A stretch of DNA of 64,000 bases, from the NCBI GenBank assembly GCA_050185825.1, contig JBFWZA010000002.1, positions 248,001 to 312,000 on the forward strand, given 5' to 3'. This DNA is from SZUA-309 sp050185825 (GTDB lineage: Bacteria > Pseudomonadota > Gammaproteobacteria > Pseudomonadales > Azotimanducaceae). The notes under the pieces were generated by a model. That model saw only the letters and a program-made list of their open reading frames with translations. It was not told the DNA's origin and made no database searches. Numbering within the stretch: the first letter of the stretch is position 1; the number at the start of each line of letters is the position of its first letter. The position numbers and the translations under genes are program-made. Positions 42,416-51,302 of this stretch are shown one piece after another.

Positions 42416-43342
42416 GTGAGCACGAGGATCGTTGTCGACTGCGACCCCGGGCACGATGACGCTCTCGCGTTGCTGCTCGCGAGCCGCACCACGGAGATCG
42501 TCGGCGTCACCACCGTGAGCGGCAACGCGCCGCTCGATGCGGTGACCGCCAACGCGCTCGGCGTGCTCACCGTTGCCGGTGTCCGCGCGCCCGTGCACGC
42601 CGGCGCGCACGGGCCGCTGACGCCGCCGGCCGACGGCGTCGTCCCGCACGCCACGCACGTTCACGGTGCGTCGGGTCTCGATGGTGTGACGCTGCCGAGT
42701 CCGGCGGTAGACCTGAGTGGTGATGATGCGCCGGAGTTCCTGCTCGATATCTCGCGACGTCATGCGGATCTGTGGCTCGTCGCCATCGGGCCGCTGACCA
42801 ACGTCGCCCGGGCCATCGAGCGGGACCCGGGCTTTGCCGGACGGCTCGCCGGCATCTCGGTCATGGGGGGCAGCACAGCGGGCGGCAACGTCACGGCGGC
42901 TGCGGAGTTCAACGTCTGGGCGGACCCCGAGGCGGCGGACGTGGTGTTCCGCTCGGGCGCCCGCATCCGCCTGTGCGGCCTCAACCTCACCCACCAGCTC
43001 AGAACGTCGGCGGAGATCCTCGCGCGCCTCGACGCTATCGACAGCCGCCGCGCGCGTCTCGCTGCGGAGGTGATCCGCTACCTGCACGGGCGCATGCTGG
43101 AGCTGCGTGGTGAGTCCGCGGCCGCCCTGCACGATCCCTGCGCGGTGCTGGCCGTGACCCATCCCGCGCTCTTCGAGTTCAAGCGCCTGCCGGTGGCGGT
43201 GGAGCTCACCGGCACGCTCACCCGGGGCATGACGGTGATCGACGAGCGTTATACGGCGCGTCACGCCGCGCCGCAGGTCGACGTGGCGGTCTCCCTCGAT
43301 GCCGCCGCGGCGTTCGAGCTGCTCATCGACGCGCTTCGCTAG
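42416..43342 (+). CDS. inosine-uridine-preferring-type nucleoside hydrolase
   Basis: 308 residues from GTG at 42416, six nt after GGAGG (a TTG at 42413 is closer than optimal). The DCDPGHDDALALLLA calcium-binding signature of the IU-nucleoside hydrolase family is at residues 7-21; further landmarks are LVAIGPLTNVARAIE and AEFNVWADPEAA. It hydrolyses ribonucleosides to base and ribose in the cytoplasm for salvage. The last codons fold into a hairpin with the stop codon in the loop. Confidence 0.92.
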   Translation: MSTRIVVDCDPGHDDALALLLASRTTEIVGVTTVSGNAPLDAVTANALGVLTVAGVRAPVHAGAHGPLTPPADGVVPHATHVHGASGLDGVTLPSPAVDLSGDDAPEFLLDISRRHADLWLVAIGPLTNVARAIERDPGFAGRLAGISVMGGSTAGGNVTAAAEFNVWADPEAADVVFRSGARIRLCGLNLTHQLRTSAEILARLDAIDSRRARLAAEVIRYLHGRMLELRGESAAALHDPCAVLAVTHPALFEFKRLPVAVELTGTLTRGMTVIDERYTARHAAPQVDVAVSLDAAAAFELLIDALR

Positions 43343-43349
43343 GCGAAGC
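43333..43349. terminator. hairpin with the stop codon as loop
   Basis: GCTTCGC (43333-43339) TAG (43340-43342) GCGAAGC (43343-43349): a perfect 7-bp stem whose loop is exactly the stop codon of the nucleoside hydrolase. No U-tract follows, so it is more likely an mRNA 3'-end or stability structure than an intrinsic terminator. Confidence 0.6.
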
Positions 43350-43389
43350 CGATCGAGCGTCCTCGACGGCGCGTCGGCGACTCCCGCGC

Positions 43390-45012
43390 TCAGACCTCGA
43401 TAGCGAGCGCCTTCGCGGCGTAGTCGCGGATCTGCTTGTAGTTGGCCTTGCCGTTCGGCGCCCGCTCCAGGTCGTCCTTGGCGAGGATCCGCTTCGGCAC
43501 CTTGTAGCCGGCCAGCGCCTTCCTGGCGAAGTCCTTGAGGGCCACCTCGTCGAGCTCGTGGCCCTCGTGCAGGGAAACCACCGCGTTCACGGACTGACCC
43601 CACTTGTCGTCGGGCAGGCCGATCACCAGCGCGTCGGAGACGGACTCGTGGTGCTTGAGCGCTTCCTCGACCTCCTCCGGGTAGACCTTCTCGCCGGCGG
43701 TGTTGATGCAGTTGCTGCCGCGGCCGAGCAGGGTGAGGGAGCCGTCCGCCTCCACCCGCACCCAGTCGCCGGGAATGGAGTAGCGCACGCCGTTGATCAC
43801 GGGGAAGGTCTTGGCGCTCTTCGCCTCGTCCTTGTAGTAGCCGATGGGCAGAAATCCCGCCACGCCGACCATGCCGGACTCACCGACCCCGACCTCGCGG
43901 AAGTTCTCGTCGAACACCTTGCAGGTGGGGCCCAGTGTGAACTTGGCCACGTCCACGGACGCGTCCTTGGTGGTGATGGAGGCGCCGAGACCGATGGCTT
44001 CCGAGGACGAGAAGCCGTCCGCCAGCATCAGCTCCGGGTTGTGGCGGATGAGCCCCTCCTTGACCTTGCGTGTCCACATGACACCCGAGGAGGTGATGGC
44101 CTTCAGCGAGGAGATGTCGTAGCGGCCGGGATCGGCGTCCAGGGCCTCGAGCATGGGCCGCGCGAAGGCATCGCCGACGATGGTGGCCGCGGTGACCTTG
44201 TGCCGGTCGATGGCGGCGAGCGCCTGCTCCGGCTCGAAGCTCCTGCCGGGCAGCGTCACGCAGGTGCCGGCCCGGGACATGGCGCCGATGGCGGCCAGCA
44301 GCCCGGTGCCGTGCATGATGGGCGGCAGGGGCAGGTTCACCGGCGGTTCGTCGCCCGCGAGACGGGTGATGTAGGCATCCAGGTCGGGGGCCGGCGGGAT
44401 CCCGGCCCGGGGATTGCCGCCGGCGCCGGTAACGCACCAGAGATCCTGGTGCCGCCACATCACCCCCTTCGGCATGCCGGTGGTGCCACCTGTATAAAGG
44501 AACAGCAGGTCGTCCGGGGAGCGCTCGATCCCGAGCGGGCTGCCGTCGCCGGTGCTCGCCAGGTCGTCGTAGCGGACGGCGCCGTCCTCGCCCGGATAGC
44601 CGTCGTCCACCTCGATCCACTGGCTCACCCTGGGGAGCTCAGCGCGGATGTGGCGGACGTGCTCGGCGAACTCGGCGCCGTAGACGACGATGGTGGCGTC
44701 CGCGTTGTCGAGCAGGTAGACCAGCTCGTGGTCCACGTAGCGGTAGTTGACGTTCACGTGGGTGAGCCGGGCCTTGAACGCGGCGGCGATGCCCTCGCCG
44801 TACTCCGGGCAGTTGCGCAGGTAGAAGGCGATCTTGTCGCCCGTCGCGGCACCGCCGGCGAGCAGCGCCCGGGCCAGGTTGTTGCTGCGCGCAGCGAACT
44901 CACCCCAGGTGATGGTCCGGTCCCCATGGATGAACGCAGGCCGCGCCGGAGGCACCGAGGCGTCGATGGCTTCGAGAATGTCGCCGTAGTTCCATGGATA
45001 GATGCTGGTCAT
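43390..45012 (-). CDS. acyl-CoA synthetase (AMP-forming)
   Basis: 540 residues from ATG at 45012. ANL-superfamily enzyme: P-loop-like LYTGGTTGMPKG (A3), VNVNYRYV, ADGFSSSEAIG (A5 region), SIPGDWVRVEADG (A7, with the adenylate-binding Asp), LLGRGSNCINTAGEKVYPEEVE (A8 hinge) and PNGKANYK with the catalytic lysine near the C-terminus. It activates a carboxylic acid as acyl-AMP and then acyl-CoA. Chain-length range is unknown. A longer frame to 45150 adds an unlikely tail and runs into the divergent promoter region. Divergent from the aldolase gene. Confidence 0.92.
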   Translation of the reverse strand: MTSIYPWNYGDILEAIDASVPPARPAFIHGDRTITWGEFAARSNNLARALLAGGAATGDKIAFYLRNCPEYGEGIAAAFKARLTHVNVNYRYVDHELVYLLDNADATIVVYGAEFAEHVRHIRAELPRVSQWIEVDDGYPGEDGAVRYDDLASTGDGSPLGIERSPDDLLFLYTGGTTGMPKGVMWRHQDLWCVTGAGGNPRAGIPPAPDLDAYITRLAGDEPPVNLPLPPIMHGTGLLAAIGAMSRAGTCVTLPGRSFEPEQALAAIDRHKVTAATIVGDAFARPMLEALDADPGRYDISSLKAITSSGVMWTRKVKEGLIRHNPELMLADGFSSSEAIGLGASITTKDASVDVAKFTLGPTCKVFDENFREVGVGESGMVGVAGFLPIGYYKDEAKSAKTFPVINGVRYSIPGDWVRVEADGSLTLLGRGSNCINTAGEKVYPEEVEEALKHHESVSDALVIGLPDDKWGQSVNAVVSLHEGHELDEVALKDFARKALAGYKVPKRILAKDDLERAPNGKANYKQIRDYAAKALAIEV

Positions 45013-45158
45013 TGATACTCCCCCGGATCCCATATGACGGTATGACGGTCGAACGGGCAAAAATACCCGGTCGGCGCGGTGCGGGGAAGTCTGTAGCGCA
45101 GGACATGAGCCCGGCCGCGGGAGCGGGGTAGAATCCAGGCAGGCGGACACGGGGAGCG

Positions 45159-45905
45159 ATGATGAACGTGCGCAAATCGGTGAGCGAGGCGGAATGGTGC
45201 GCCCGCCAGGATCTGGCGGCTTTCTACCGGCTGGTCGCAGACTACGGCTGGGACGACCTGCTGCTTGCGCACCTGTCCTGCCGGGTGCCGGGTGAGGAGG
45301 CCTATCTCATCAATCCGTTCGGGCTGCTGTTCGAGGAGATCACGGCGTCGAGCCTGCTCAAGGTGGACTACCGCGGGCAGAAGCTCATGGAGAGCGACTA
45401 CGAGATCTCCCCGGAGGCCAACGTCATCCACGGCGCCGTCCTGACCGCCCGGCAGGACGTGAACTGTGTGGCCCACGTGCACACCGTGGCCGGTACCGCG
45501 GTGGCGAGCCGGGTGGAGGGGCTGCGCAACATTTCCCAGCAGTCGATGATCGTGGCCGGCTCGCTCGCGTATCACGACTACGAGGGCGTGGTCCTCGATC
45601 CCGACGAAGCGCCCCGCCTGCAGGCGGATCTGGGGCAGGCCCGGCACATGATCCTGCGCAATCACGGGCTGCTGACGGTGGGGACGACGGTGTCACTCGC
45701 CTTTCAGGCGCTCTACAACCTCGAGCGCGCCTGCGAGATCCAGGTGGCCGCGGAGTCGGGGGATGCGCCGCTCGTTCACATCTCCGAGAAGATCATGGAG
45801 AAAACGGCGGCGCTGTTCGCCGCCGGTGTCACGCCCGCGCGCGACCTGCTCTGGGAGGCCCTGCTGCGGCGGCTCGACCGCACGCAGCCCGACTTCCGCC
45901 GCTGA
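45159..45905 (+). CDS. class II aldolase/adducin-family protein
   Basis: 248 residues (ATG at 45159 or 45162). The aldolase II/adducin fold shows HLSCRVPG, LINPFGLLFEEITAS, the metal-binding HVHT of NCVAHVHTVAG, and the third histidine in RNHGLLTVG. Proteins of this type include L-fuculose-phosphate aldolase and decarboxylating relatives, as well as many of unknown substrate. Cytoplasmic, zinc-dependent. It lies alone, divergent from the acyl-CoA synthetase. Confidence 0.9.
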   Translation: MMNVRKSVSEAEWCARQDLAAFYRLVADYGWDDLLLAHLSCRVPGEEAYLINPFGLLFEEITASSLLKVDYRGQKLMESDYEISPEANVIHGAVLTARQDVNCVAHVHTVAGTAVASRVEGLRNISQQSMIVAGSLAYHDYEGVVLDPDEAPRLQADLGQARHMILRNHGLLTVGTTVSLAFQALYNLERACEIQVAAESGDAPLVHISEKIMEKTAALFAAGVTPARDLLWEALLRRLDRTQPDFRR

Positions 45906-45926
45906 GCGGCCGGCCGCGCGGCCCGC

Positions 45927-46529
45927 TCAGGCGGGTGGCGCGACGGTGCCCCCCAGCAGCGGGAATGCGGACAGCGCCTCGGTGGTGACCGCATTCAGCA
46001 CCGGCTGCTGGTTCTTGCGGTCGGCATCCGAGATCTTCTTGCTGGCCACGCCGTGGAAGGCGGGGGTGCGGCTCTTCACATCGAAGATGTCCACGGCGAG
46101 CTGGCCCTCGGTGTACTGACGCACGCGGGTCTCGGTGGCCATGCCGTAGCCATAGTAGTAGCCCATGCGCGAGTAGCCCATGCCGTAGGTCGCCGGGTAG
46201 GAATCCACCCGGATCTGGTCCCGGGAGCCGACGGTGAAGGCGATCACCATGTCCGCCTGCTCCGGGTTCTGAACCTCGCTGTAGCCCTTGCTGTTCATGG
46301 TGATCCGGATGGCTTCCATGATCCGGCCTTCGAGCATGGGGTTCACCGCGCCCTGGGTTTCGCTGATGGCCATGGGCGTGTCGTCGATGAAGGCGTAGGT
46401 GCGGTAGCTGGTGAAGTCGATCTGATGGTTGTAGTCGTAGCTGCTGTCGATGGGGTTGCTCGCGCAGCCGCCGAGCAGGGTGACGAGCAGCGCGCCCAGG
46501 AAGGCGCCGGCCGGGATCGTCTTGTTCAT
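45927..46529 (-). CDS. DUF4136-family lipoprotein
   Basis: 200 residues. Lipobox LLGGC after a hydrophobic signal, then the DUF4136 pattern: FTSYRTYAFID at the mature N-terminus, VNPMLEGRIMEAI, QADMVIAFTVG, a Tyr/Gly/Met-rich middle (YPATYGMGYSRMGYYYGYG) and TEGQLAVDIFD with KSRTPAFHGVASK. Attached to the outer or inner membrane facing the periplasm. Function unknown. Confidence 0.87.
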   Translation of the reverse strand: MNKTIPAGAFLGALLVTLLGGCASNPIDSSYDYNHQIDFTSYRTYAFIDDTPMAISETQGAVNPMLEGRIMEAIRITMNSKGYSEVQNPEQADMVIAFTVGSRDQIRVDSYPATYGMGYSRMGYYYGYGMATETRVRQYTEGQLAVDIFDVKSRTPAFHGVASKKISDADRKNQQPVLNAVTTEALSAFPLLGGTVAPPA

Positions 46530-46601
46530 CGCAACGGGTCCTTGTCCGTGGAGGGGTTCTGAGGCGGCGTATGGTAGCGCACCGGCGTCCGGCGGTCGCC
46601 G

Positions 46602-48083
46602 TCAGCTGCGCTGGCCGCCGTTGCTGGCGAGCAGGCTGAAGAACTGGCGCCGGGTCTTGGGTCCGTAGGTGCCGTAGTGTGGTGCCGGCGCGTCGCGATA
46701 GCCGTTGCGCAGAGCGGTGAGCCTGTCCGCAGCGCTGTGCCGGCGCACCTCCTCGGCGCTGATCCGATAGGGAACCGTGGCGTTCAGGCCGAAGATCCCG
46801 GCCTTCAGCGCCGGGGTGAGCTCGGGATAGCCATGCGCCTCACGCACTTCCGGTGCGATCTGAAACGTCCGGAAGGCCTGAATCTGGTCCTGCGGCGAGC
46901 CGTACCAGATGGAGTCGGTGCCCCAGAGCACGTTCCGCTCGCCACAGTATCTGAGCAGCTTGCCGAGCACGTGCGCAGCGTGAGCAGGCTCGCGCATCAG
47001 GAACCGCCAGGTGCTGCCGAGCTCGGCATAGACGTTCGAGTTCGGCGCGATGCCGTTGTCGAGCAGGGATTTGACGAGCGTGTCCACACCGTCGTTCGCC
47101 GCGGCGTAAGGTCCTTCCGCCTGGCCCGCCACGTAGCCGGAGTGATAAACGATGAAGGCGACGTCCGGATACTGCTTCGCGACCACGCCGATGTCCGTGC
47201 ACTTGCTGTGGTCGTACGAGCTTCTGCCGAGCGGCAGCCCCTTGTGCACGCAGATCACCTTCACACCGAGCGCGCGGGCCTTCTCGATGAAGGCGAGCCC
47301 CACATCATCCGACAGGTAATACCCCGTTCCTTCGGGCCCGAACTGGGTATAGGTCTTCCAGGCGGAGATGTTCCAGGTCTCGGCCAGCGCGTCCATCCGC
47401 TCGAGATCGCCTTGCTGGTTGGGGTTCACCCGGCCGTGGAGCAGCAGGCGCTTGCTGCCCTCGAGCTCGTCGACGATCTGCCGGGTGGCGTCCGCGGCCT
47501 CGATGGTCACGGGTTCCGCATCGGCGGTGGACGGCACGAAGGAGAGCACCATCAGGTCGGTATCCGAATCCAGGAACACGTCCTTGATGAATTCCTTCGG
47601 GCCGAGGCAGTCGAGGTAGGAAGTGGAGTCGCCGGGGTAGTTGAGATCGCAGTCGGCCTTCGGCATCTGCGAGAACGGCCGGGCGAACTCCGGCACCTGC
47701 TTGAGCCAGGTGCCGTTCGGGTCCACATAGTGGCCCTGGACGTCGAAGATGAACTCGTCGCCGTCCACGGCGGTCGCCGCGAGCGCCGGATCGAGGGCTG
47801 CCTCACGGGGTATGTCGAAGAAACCGGCCGACATTCCCGCCGCCGCGTTCACCTCGTTCATGGCGAGCAGCGTCGTCGCCACTCCGGCGCTGGTGGTGAG
47901 AAACCGTCGCCGGCTGTGACCGGTGCGACGGGCGTTGGCCGTGGCCGCCTCCAGCGCCTGACGATTGCCGATCCGGTTGGCGCGCGACAGCGGCACGGGC
48001 ACGAACTCGCCGTTCGACGTGGTGTCGATCTTCACCGGCAGCCTCAAGCCCTCCGGGTCCGGATCTCGAGCGTCGCGGGGCAT
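46602..48083 (-). CDS. Tat-exported amidohydrolase-2-family protein
   Basis: 493 residues from ATG at 48083, 5 nt after AAGGAAGGAG. A twin-arginine motif SRRRFLTTSAG sits at 57-67 after an unusually long polar n-region, followed by a hydrophobic Ala-rich segment: a Tat signal, possibly an uncleaved anchor. The rest is a TIM-barrel of the amidohydrolase-2 (decarboxylase/hydrolase) kind, with FDVQGHYVDP, a metal-ligand histidine in VCVHKGLP, YHSGYV, and the late Asp in LWGTDSIWYG. The usual HxH near the N-terminus is only partly kept (QGHYVD). A periplasmic metal-dependent hydrolase or decarboxylase; substrate unknown. Confidence 0.82.
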   Translation of the reverse strand: MPRDARDPDPEGLRLPVKIDTTSNGEFVPVPLSRANRIGNRQALEAATANARRTGHSRRRFLTTSAGVATTLLAMNEVNAAAGMSAGFFDIPREAALDPALAATAVDGDEFIFDVQGHYVDPNGTWLKQVPEFARPFSQMPKADCDLNYPGDSTSYLDCLGPKEFIKDVFLDSDTDLMVLSFVPSTADAEPVTIEAADATRQIVDELEGSKRLLLHGRVNPNQQGDLERMDALAETWNISAWKTYTQFGPEGTGYYLSDDVGLAFIEKARALGVKVICVHKGLPLGRSSYDHSKCTDIGVVAKQYPDVAFIVYHSGYVAGQAEGPYAAANDGVDTLVKSLLDNGIAPNSNVYAELGSTWRFLMREPAHAAHVLGKLLRYCGERNVLWGTDSIWYGSPQDQIQAFRTFQIAPEVREAHGYPELTPALKAGIFGLNATVPYRISAEEVRRHSAADRLTALRNGYRDAPAPHYGTYGPKTRRQFFSLLASNGGQRS

Positions 48084-48162
48084 GGGGGTCTCCTTCCTTG
48101 CAGTCTGCCCGAGTATAGCCTCGCCCTGCAGGCGGCGTTGTAGGACGCGTTGCCCGACGCGG

Positions 48163-49104
48163 TCAGGTGAGGTTGACGAGCGCCCCCTCCAGGGTGGGAT
48201 AGCCGAAGGTGAAGCCGCCCAGGCGATCGGACACCGCGTGCTGGCCGTCGCAGACCAGCATTGCCTGCTCGCCGAGCAGTGCCGTGAGCAGGAAGCGGGG
48301 AGTGAACATGAACGTCGGGCGTTTGAGCACCTTGCCTGCCGCTTCGGCGAACTCTGAGTTTCTCGCGGCACCTGGCGCCACCAGGTTGTACGCACCGCGG
48401 CACTCCGGGTCGTCGGCGAAGCCGGCGAGCAGGGCGGCCGCGTCGTGCAGGTGGATCCAGGAGAGCCACTGGCGGCCGCTGGCAATGGGTCCGCCGACGA
48501 ACAGCCGGAAGGGCATGAGCATCTGCGCGAGCGCCCCGCCGTTGCGCCCGAGCACCACGCCCAGGCGGGCGATCACGGCGCGCACATCGCCGCGCAGGTC
48601 CTCGAGCGGGGCCTCCCAGCGTACGGCCAGCTCTGCCAGAAAGTCGTCGCCGGGCGGGCTCTGCTCGGAGACGGTGCGCTCGCCGGTGCCGTAGTAACCG
48701 ACGCCGGACCCCTGGACGAACACGGGCGGTGGCCGTGCGGCGTCGTTCACCGCGGCGACCAGCGCCCTGGCGGGCTCCACCCGGGAACGGAGCAGAAGTG
48801 CCTTGCGCGCGTCCGTCCAGCGCGGGCCGCCGACGGATTCCCCGCAGAGGTTGTAGAGTGCCCGGGCGCCGTCGACCTCGGCGGGCCAGGTCTCTTCCGT
48901 CGTGGCGGTGAGGCCCTGCCAGCGCACGAAACGAACGGGTCCCACCGGGGTGCGAGGCGCCGCGCGGGAGAGCACCACCACCTCCCAGCCGGCCGCGCCG
49001 AGCACGGCGGACAGCCGTCGGCCGATGAAGCCGGTGCCACCGGCGATCACCGCTCGCGGGCGATCTCCGGGATTTGCGGGGGGCTCGAAAGACTGCTCAG
49101 ACAT
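48163..49104 (-). CDS. TIGR01777-family NAD-dependent epimerase/dehydratase-like protein
   Basis: 313 residues. Rossmann motif AGGTGFIGRRL, then ALYNLCGESVGGPRWTDARKALLLRSRV, a GSGVGYYGTGE stretch and IHLHDAAALLAGF are the signature of the TIGR01777 (YfcH/SulA-like) family of extended SDRs. The activity is unproven, often near cell-division or envelope genes. Cytoplasmic. Divergent from the TesB gene over about 100 bp. Confidence 0.92.
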   Translation of the reverse strand: MSEQSFEPPANPGDRPRAVIAGGTGFIGRRLSAVLGAAGWEVVVLSRAAPRTPVGPVRFVRWQGLTATTEETWPAEVDGARALYNLCGESVGGPRWTDARKALLLRSRVEPARALVAAVNDAARPPPVFVQGSGVGYYGTGERTVSEQSPPGDDFLAELAVRWEAPLEDLRGDVRAVIARLGVVLGRNGGALAQMLMPFRLFVGGPIASGRQWLSWIHLHDAAALLAGFADDPECRGAYNLVAPGAARNSEFAEAAGKVLKRPTFMFTPRFLLTALLGEQAMLVCDGQHAVSDRLGGFTFGYPTLEGALVNLT

Positions 49105-49205
49105 GATGCTCCAGGGTCAGGAAGTGGCGTCGGGGTGAATGCGGCTCGCGCTTCGCTTAGGATTCGAACCCGTTTCCGCGATTGGAATCAAGGAATGGCT
49201 ACCGC

Positions 49206-50024
49206 ATGAGCCCGGCACTGAAAGAGCTGCTCGGGCTGCTGTCACTGGAACGGATCGACAAGCACCTGTTCCGGGCGTTTCATCCGAAGCATCGGGAGCA
49301 CCGGCTCTACGGCGGCCAGATCATGGCTCAGGCGCTGCGCGCAGCAGCGAACACGGTGGCCGATGAGCGCTTCGTGCACTCGCTGCACGGCTACTTCCTG
49401 CGCCCGGGCGATCCGTCCGTGCCGGCGCTCATCGACGTGGAGCCGATCCGGGACGGGCGTTCCTTCAGCACCCGTCGCGTGGTGGTGATTCAGCACGGTC
49501 AGGCGATCTTCAACATGGACGCCTCTTTTCAGGTGGAGGAGCCGGGCCTCACCCACCAGGTGGACATGCCGGACCGGCAGCCGCCCAGCGACGACATGGT
49601 GCCCGTGGAGATGCGGACCTGGGCGTTTCTCGGCTGGCGGCACGACCACAAACGGCTCTCGAGCAGCGAGGCCCAGCCGCCTTGTCAGGACATGTGGTTC
49701 AAGGCCAACGGCACGCTGCCGGACGATCCGGTGCTGCACGCCTGTCTCGCGGTGTACGAATCCGACAACGCCCTGCTCGGCACCGCCCGGATGCCGCACC
49801 GCGACGTGATGGTGCGCGAGAAGCTGCAGATGGCGAGCCTCGATCACGCCATGTGGTTCCACGCCCGGCCGGTGGCGGCGTGGCGTGCCGATGAGTGGCT
49901 GCTGTACTCGCTGGACTCCCCGTCCGCGTCCCAGTCACGGGGCTACAATCGCGGCATGATCTTCGCCGCGGACGGCACCCTGGTGGCCTCCACCATGCAG
50001 GAAGGCCTGATGCGGCAGCGCTGA
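49206..50024 (+). CDS. tesB: acyl-CoA thioesterase II (TesB)
   Basis: 272 residues from ATG at 49206 (a TTG at 49182 is less likely). Double hotdog fold: the first hotdog has KHLFRAFHP, RLYGGQIMAQALRAA and the HSLHGYFLRPGD stretch, the second DMWFKANGTLPDDPVLHACLAVYESDN with the catalytic Asp in YESD and LDHAMWFH. It releases free acids from medium/long acyl-CoAs. Fits with the nearby acyl-CoA synthetase and PHA genes. The monooxygenase gene follows after 21 nt. Confidence 0.95.
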   Translation: MSPALKELLGLLSLERIDKHLFRAFHPKHREHRLYGGQIMAQALRAAANTVADERFVHSLHGYFLRPGDPSVPALIDVEPIRDGRSFSTRRVVVIQHGQAIFNMDASFQVEEPGLTHQVDMPDRQPPSDDMVPVEMRTWAFLGWRHDHKRLSSSEAQPPCQDMWFKANGTLPDDPVLHACLAVYESDNALLGTARMPHRDVMVREKLQMASLDHAMWFHARPVAAWRADEWLLYSLDSPSASQSRGYNRGMIFAADGTLVASTMQEGLMRQR

Positions 50025-50045
50025 GGTGCTGAAAGCGAGGGGCAT

Positions 50046-51302
50046 ATGACGGCGGAATCCGGAGCGCACGACGTGATCATCGTCGGTGCGGGCATCAGCG
50101 GCCTGACCACCGCGCTCACCCTGCATCGCGCCGGCTGCAGGGTGCGCGTATACGAGTCGGTGAAGACGCTGCGCGCCCTTGGCGTCGGCATCAACCTGCT
50201 GCCGCACTCGGTGACGGAACTCCACCGCCTGGGACTTCAGGAGGCGCTGGCGGAGACGGCCGTTCTCACCGGCTCGCTGCGCTATCACGCCAGGGACGGC
50301 AAGACCATCTGGTCGGAACCCCGCGGCCTCGATGCGGGCTATCCCTGTCCGCAGTACTCCATCCACCGCGGCGAGCTGCAGATGATCCTGCTCGAAGCGG
50401 TGCGCGAGCGGCTTGGTGCGGAGGCGGTGATCACGGGGCGCCGGTTCGTGGCCGCGGATCAGGACGACGCGGGGGTCACCGCCCGCTTCGCCGATTCGGA
50501 GACGGGATCCGAGCTCGAGTCGGTTCGTGCGGACTGCCTGGTGGGTGCCGACGGCATCATGTCTGCGGTGCGCGCCGGCTTCTATCCCGACGAAGGCAAT
50601 CCGGTGTATGCGGGGCAGGTGCTGTGGCGGGGAGTCACGGTCAGCGAGCCGTTCGCCGACGGCCGCACCATGGTCATGATCGGCAACGACGAGCGCAAGG
50701 CCGTGATCTACCCCATCGGCTGGGTGGACGACTCGCTGCAGCTCATCAACTGGATCGCCGAGCTCGCCATTCCCAGGGAGCTGCCCGCCAACAAGGGCGA
50801 CTGGAACCGGGTGGGCGACAAGGCGGACTTCCTGGACCGCTTCCAGGACTGGTGCTTCGACTGGCTCGATGTGCCCGACCTCTTCGAGCGGGCGGAGGCC
50901 TGCTGGGAGTTCCCGATGGTGGACCGCGACCCGGTGGACCGCTGGTCGTTCGGACGCATCACGCTGCTCGGCGATGCCGCCCACGCCATGCGACCCAACG
51001 GCTCGAACGGCGCGTCCCAGGGGATCCTCGACGCGGTGGCGCTCGAGCGGGCACTCGGCGCGAATACGGATGTGACAGAGGCACTCACGGGCTACGAGGC
51101 CGAAAGGCTGGAGGCCACACGGGCGCTGACGCTCGCCAATCGGGCCACCGGGCCGGAAATCGTGCTGCGGCTCGTGGCGGAGCGCTGTCCCGACGGCTTC
51201 GACGACATCCACGATCACTTCAGCGACGCGGAGCTCAGGGACATTGCCGATTCCTACAAACGCATCGCCGGCTTCAGCCGGGATCAGGTGGCCGGGCGAT
51301 GA
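50046..51302 (+). CDS. FAD-dependent monooxygenase (PHBH/PhzS-like)
   Basis: 418 residues. FAD-binding VIIVGAGISGLTTALTLHRAG at the N-terminus, the GADGIMSAVR loop (DG motif) and GRITLLGDAAHAMRPNGSNGASQGILDA (GD motif, FAD ribityl binding) are diagnostic of class A flavoprotein monooxygenases. These hydroxylate aromatic or phenazine substrates with NAD(P)H and O2. Its stop overlaps the ATG of the hotdog thioesterase, so the two are translationally coupled and may act in one pathway. Substrate unknown. Confidence 0.9.
   Translation: MTAESGAHDVIIVGAGISGLTTALTLHRAGCRVRVYESVKTLRALGVGINLLPHSVTELHRLGLQEALAETAVLTGSLRYHARDGKTIWSEPRGLDAGYPCPQYSIHRGELQMILLEAVRERLGAEAVITGRRFVAADQDDAGVTARFADSETGSELESVRADCLVGADGIMSAVRAGFYPDEGNPVYAGQVLWRGVTVSEPFADGRTMVMIGNDERKAVIYPIGWVDDSLQLINWIAELAIPRELPANKGDWNRVGDKADFLDRFQDWCFDWLDVPDLFERAEACWEFPMVDRDPVDRWSFGRITLLGDAAHAMRPNGSNGASQGILDAVALERALGANTDVTEALTGYEAERLEATRALTLANRATGPEIVLRLVAERCPDGFDDIHDHFSDAELRDIADSYKRIAGFSRDQVAGR

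Noticed and set aside
49155..49180. tRNA-like T-loop sequence (GGTTCGAATCC on the complement)
   Set aside because: The flanking bases do not form the 5-bp T-stem, and no anticodon or D-arm is found upstream; it is a chance match in the divergent promoter region.
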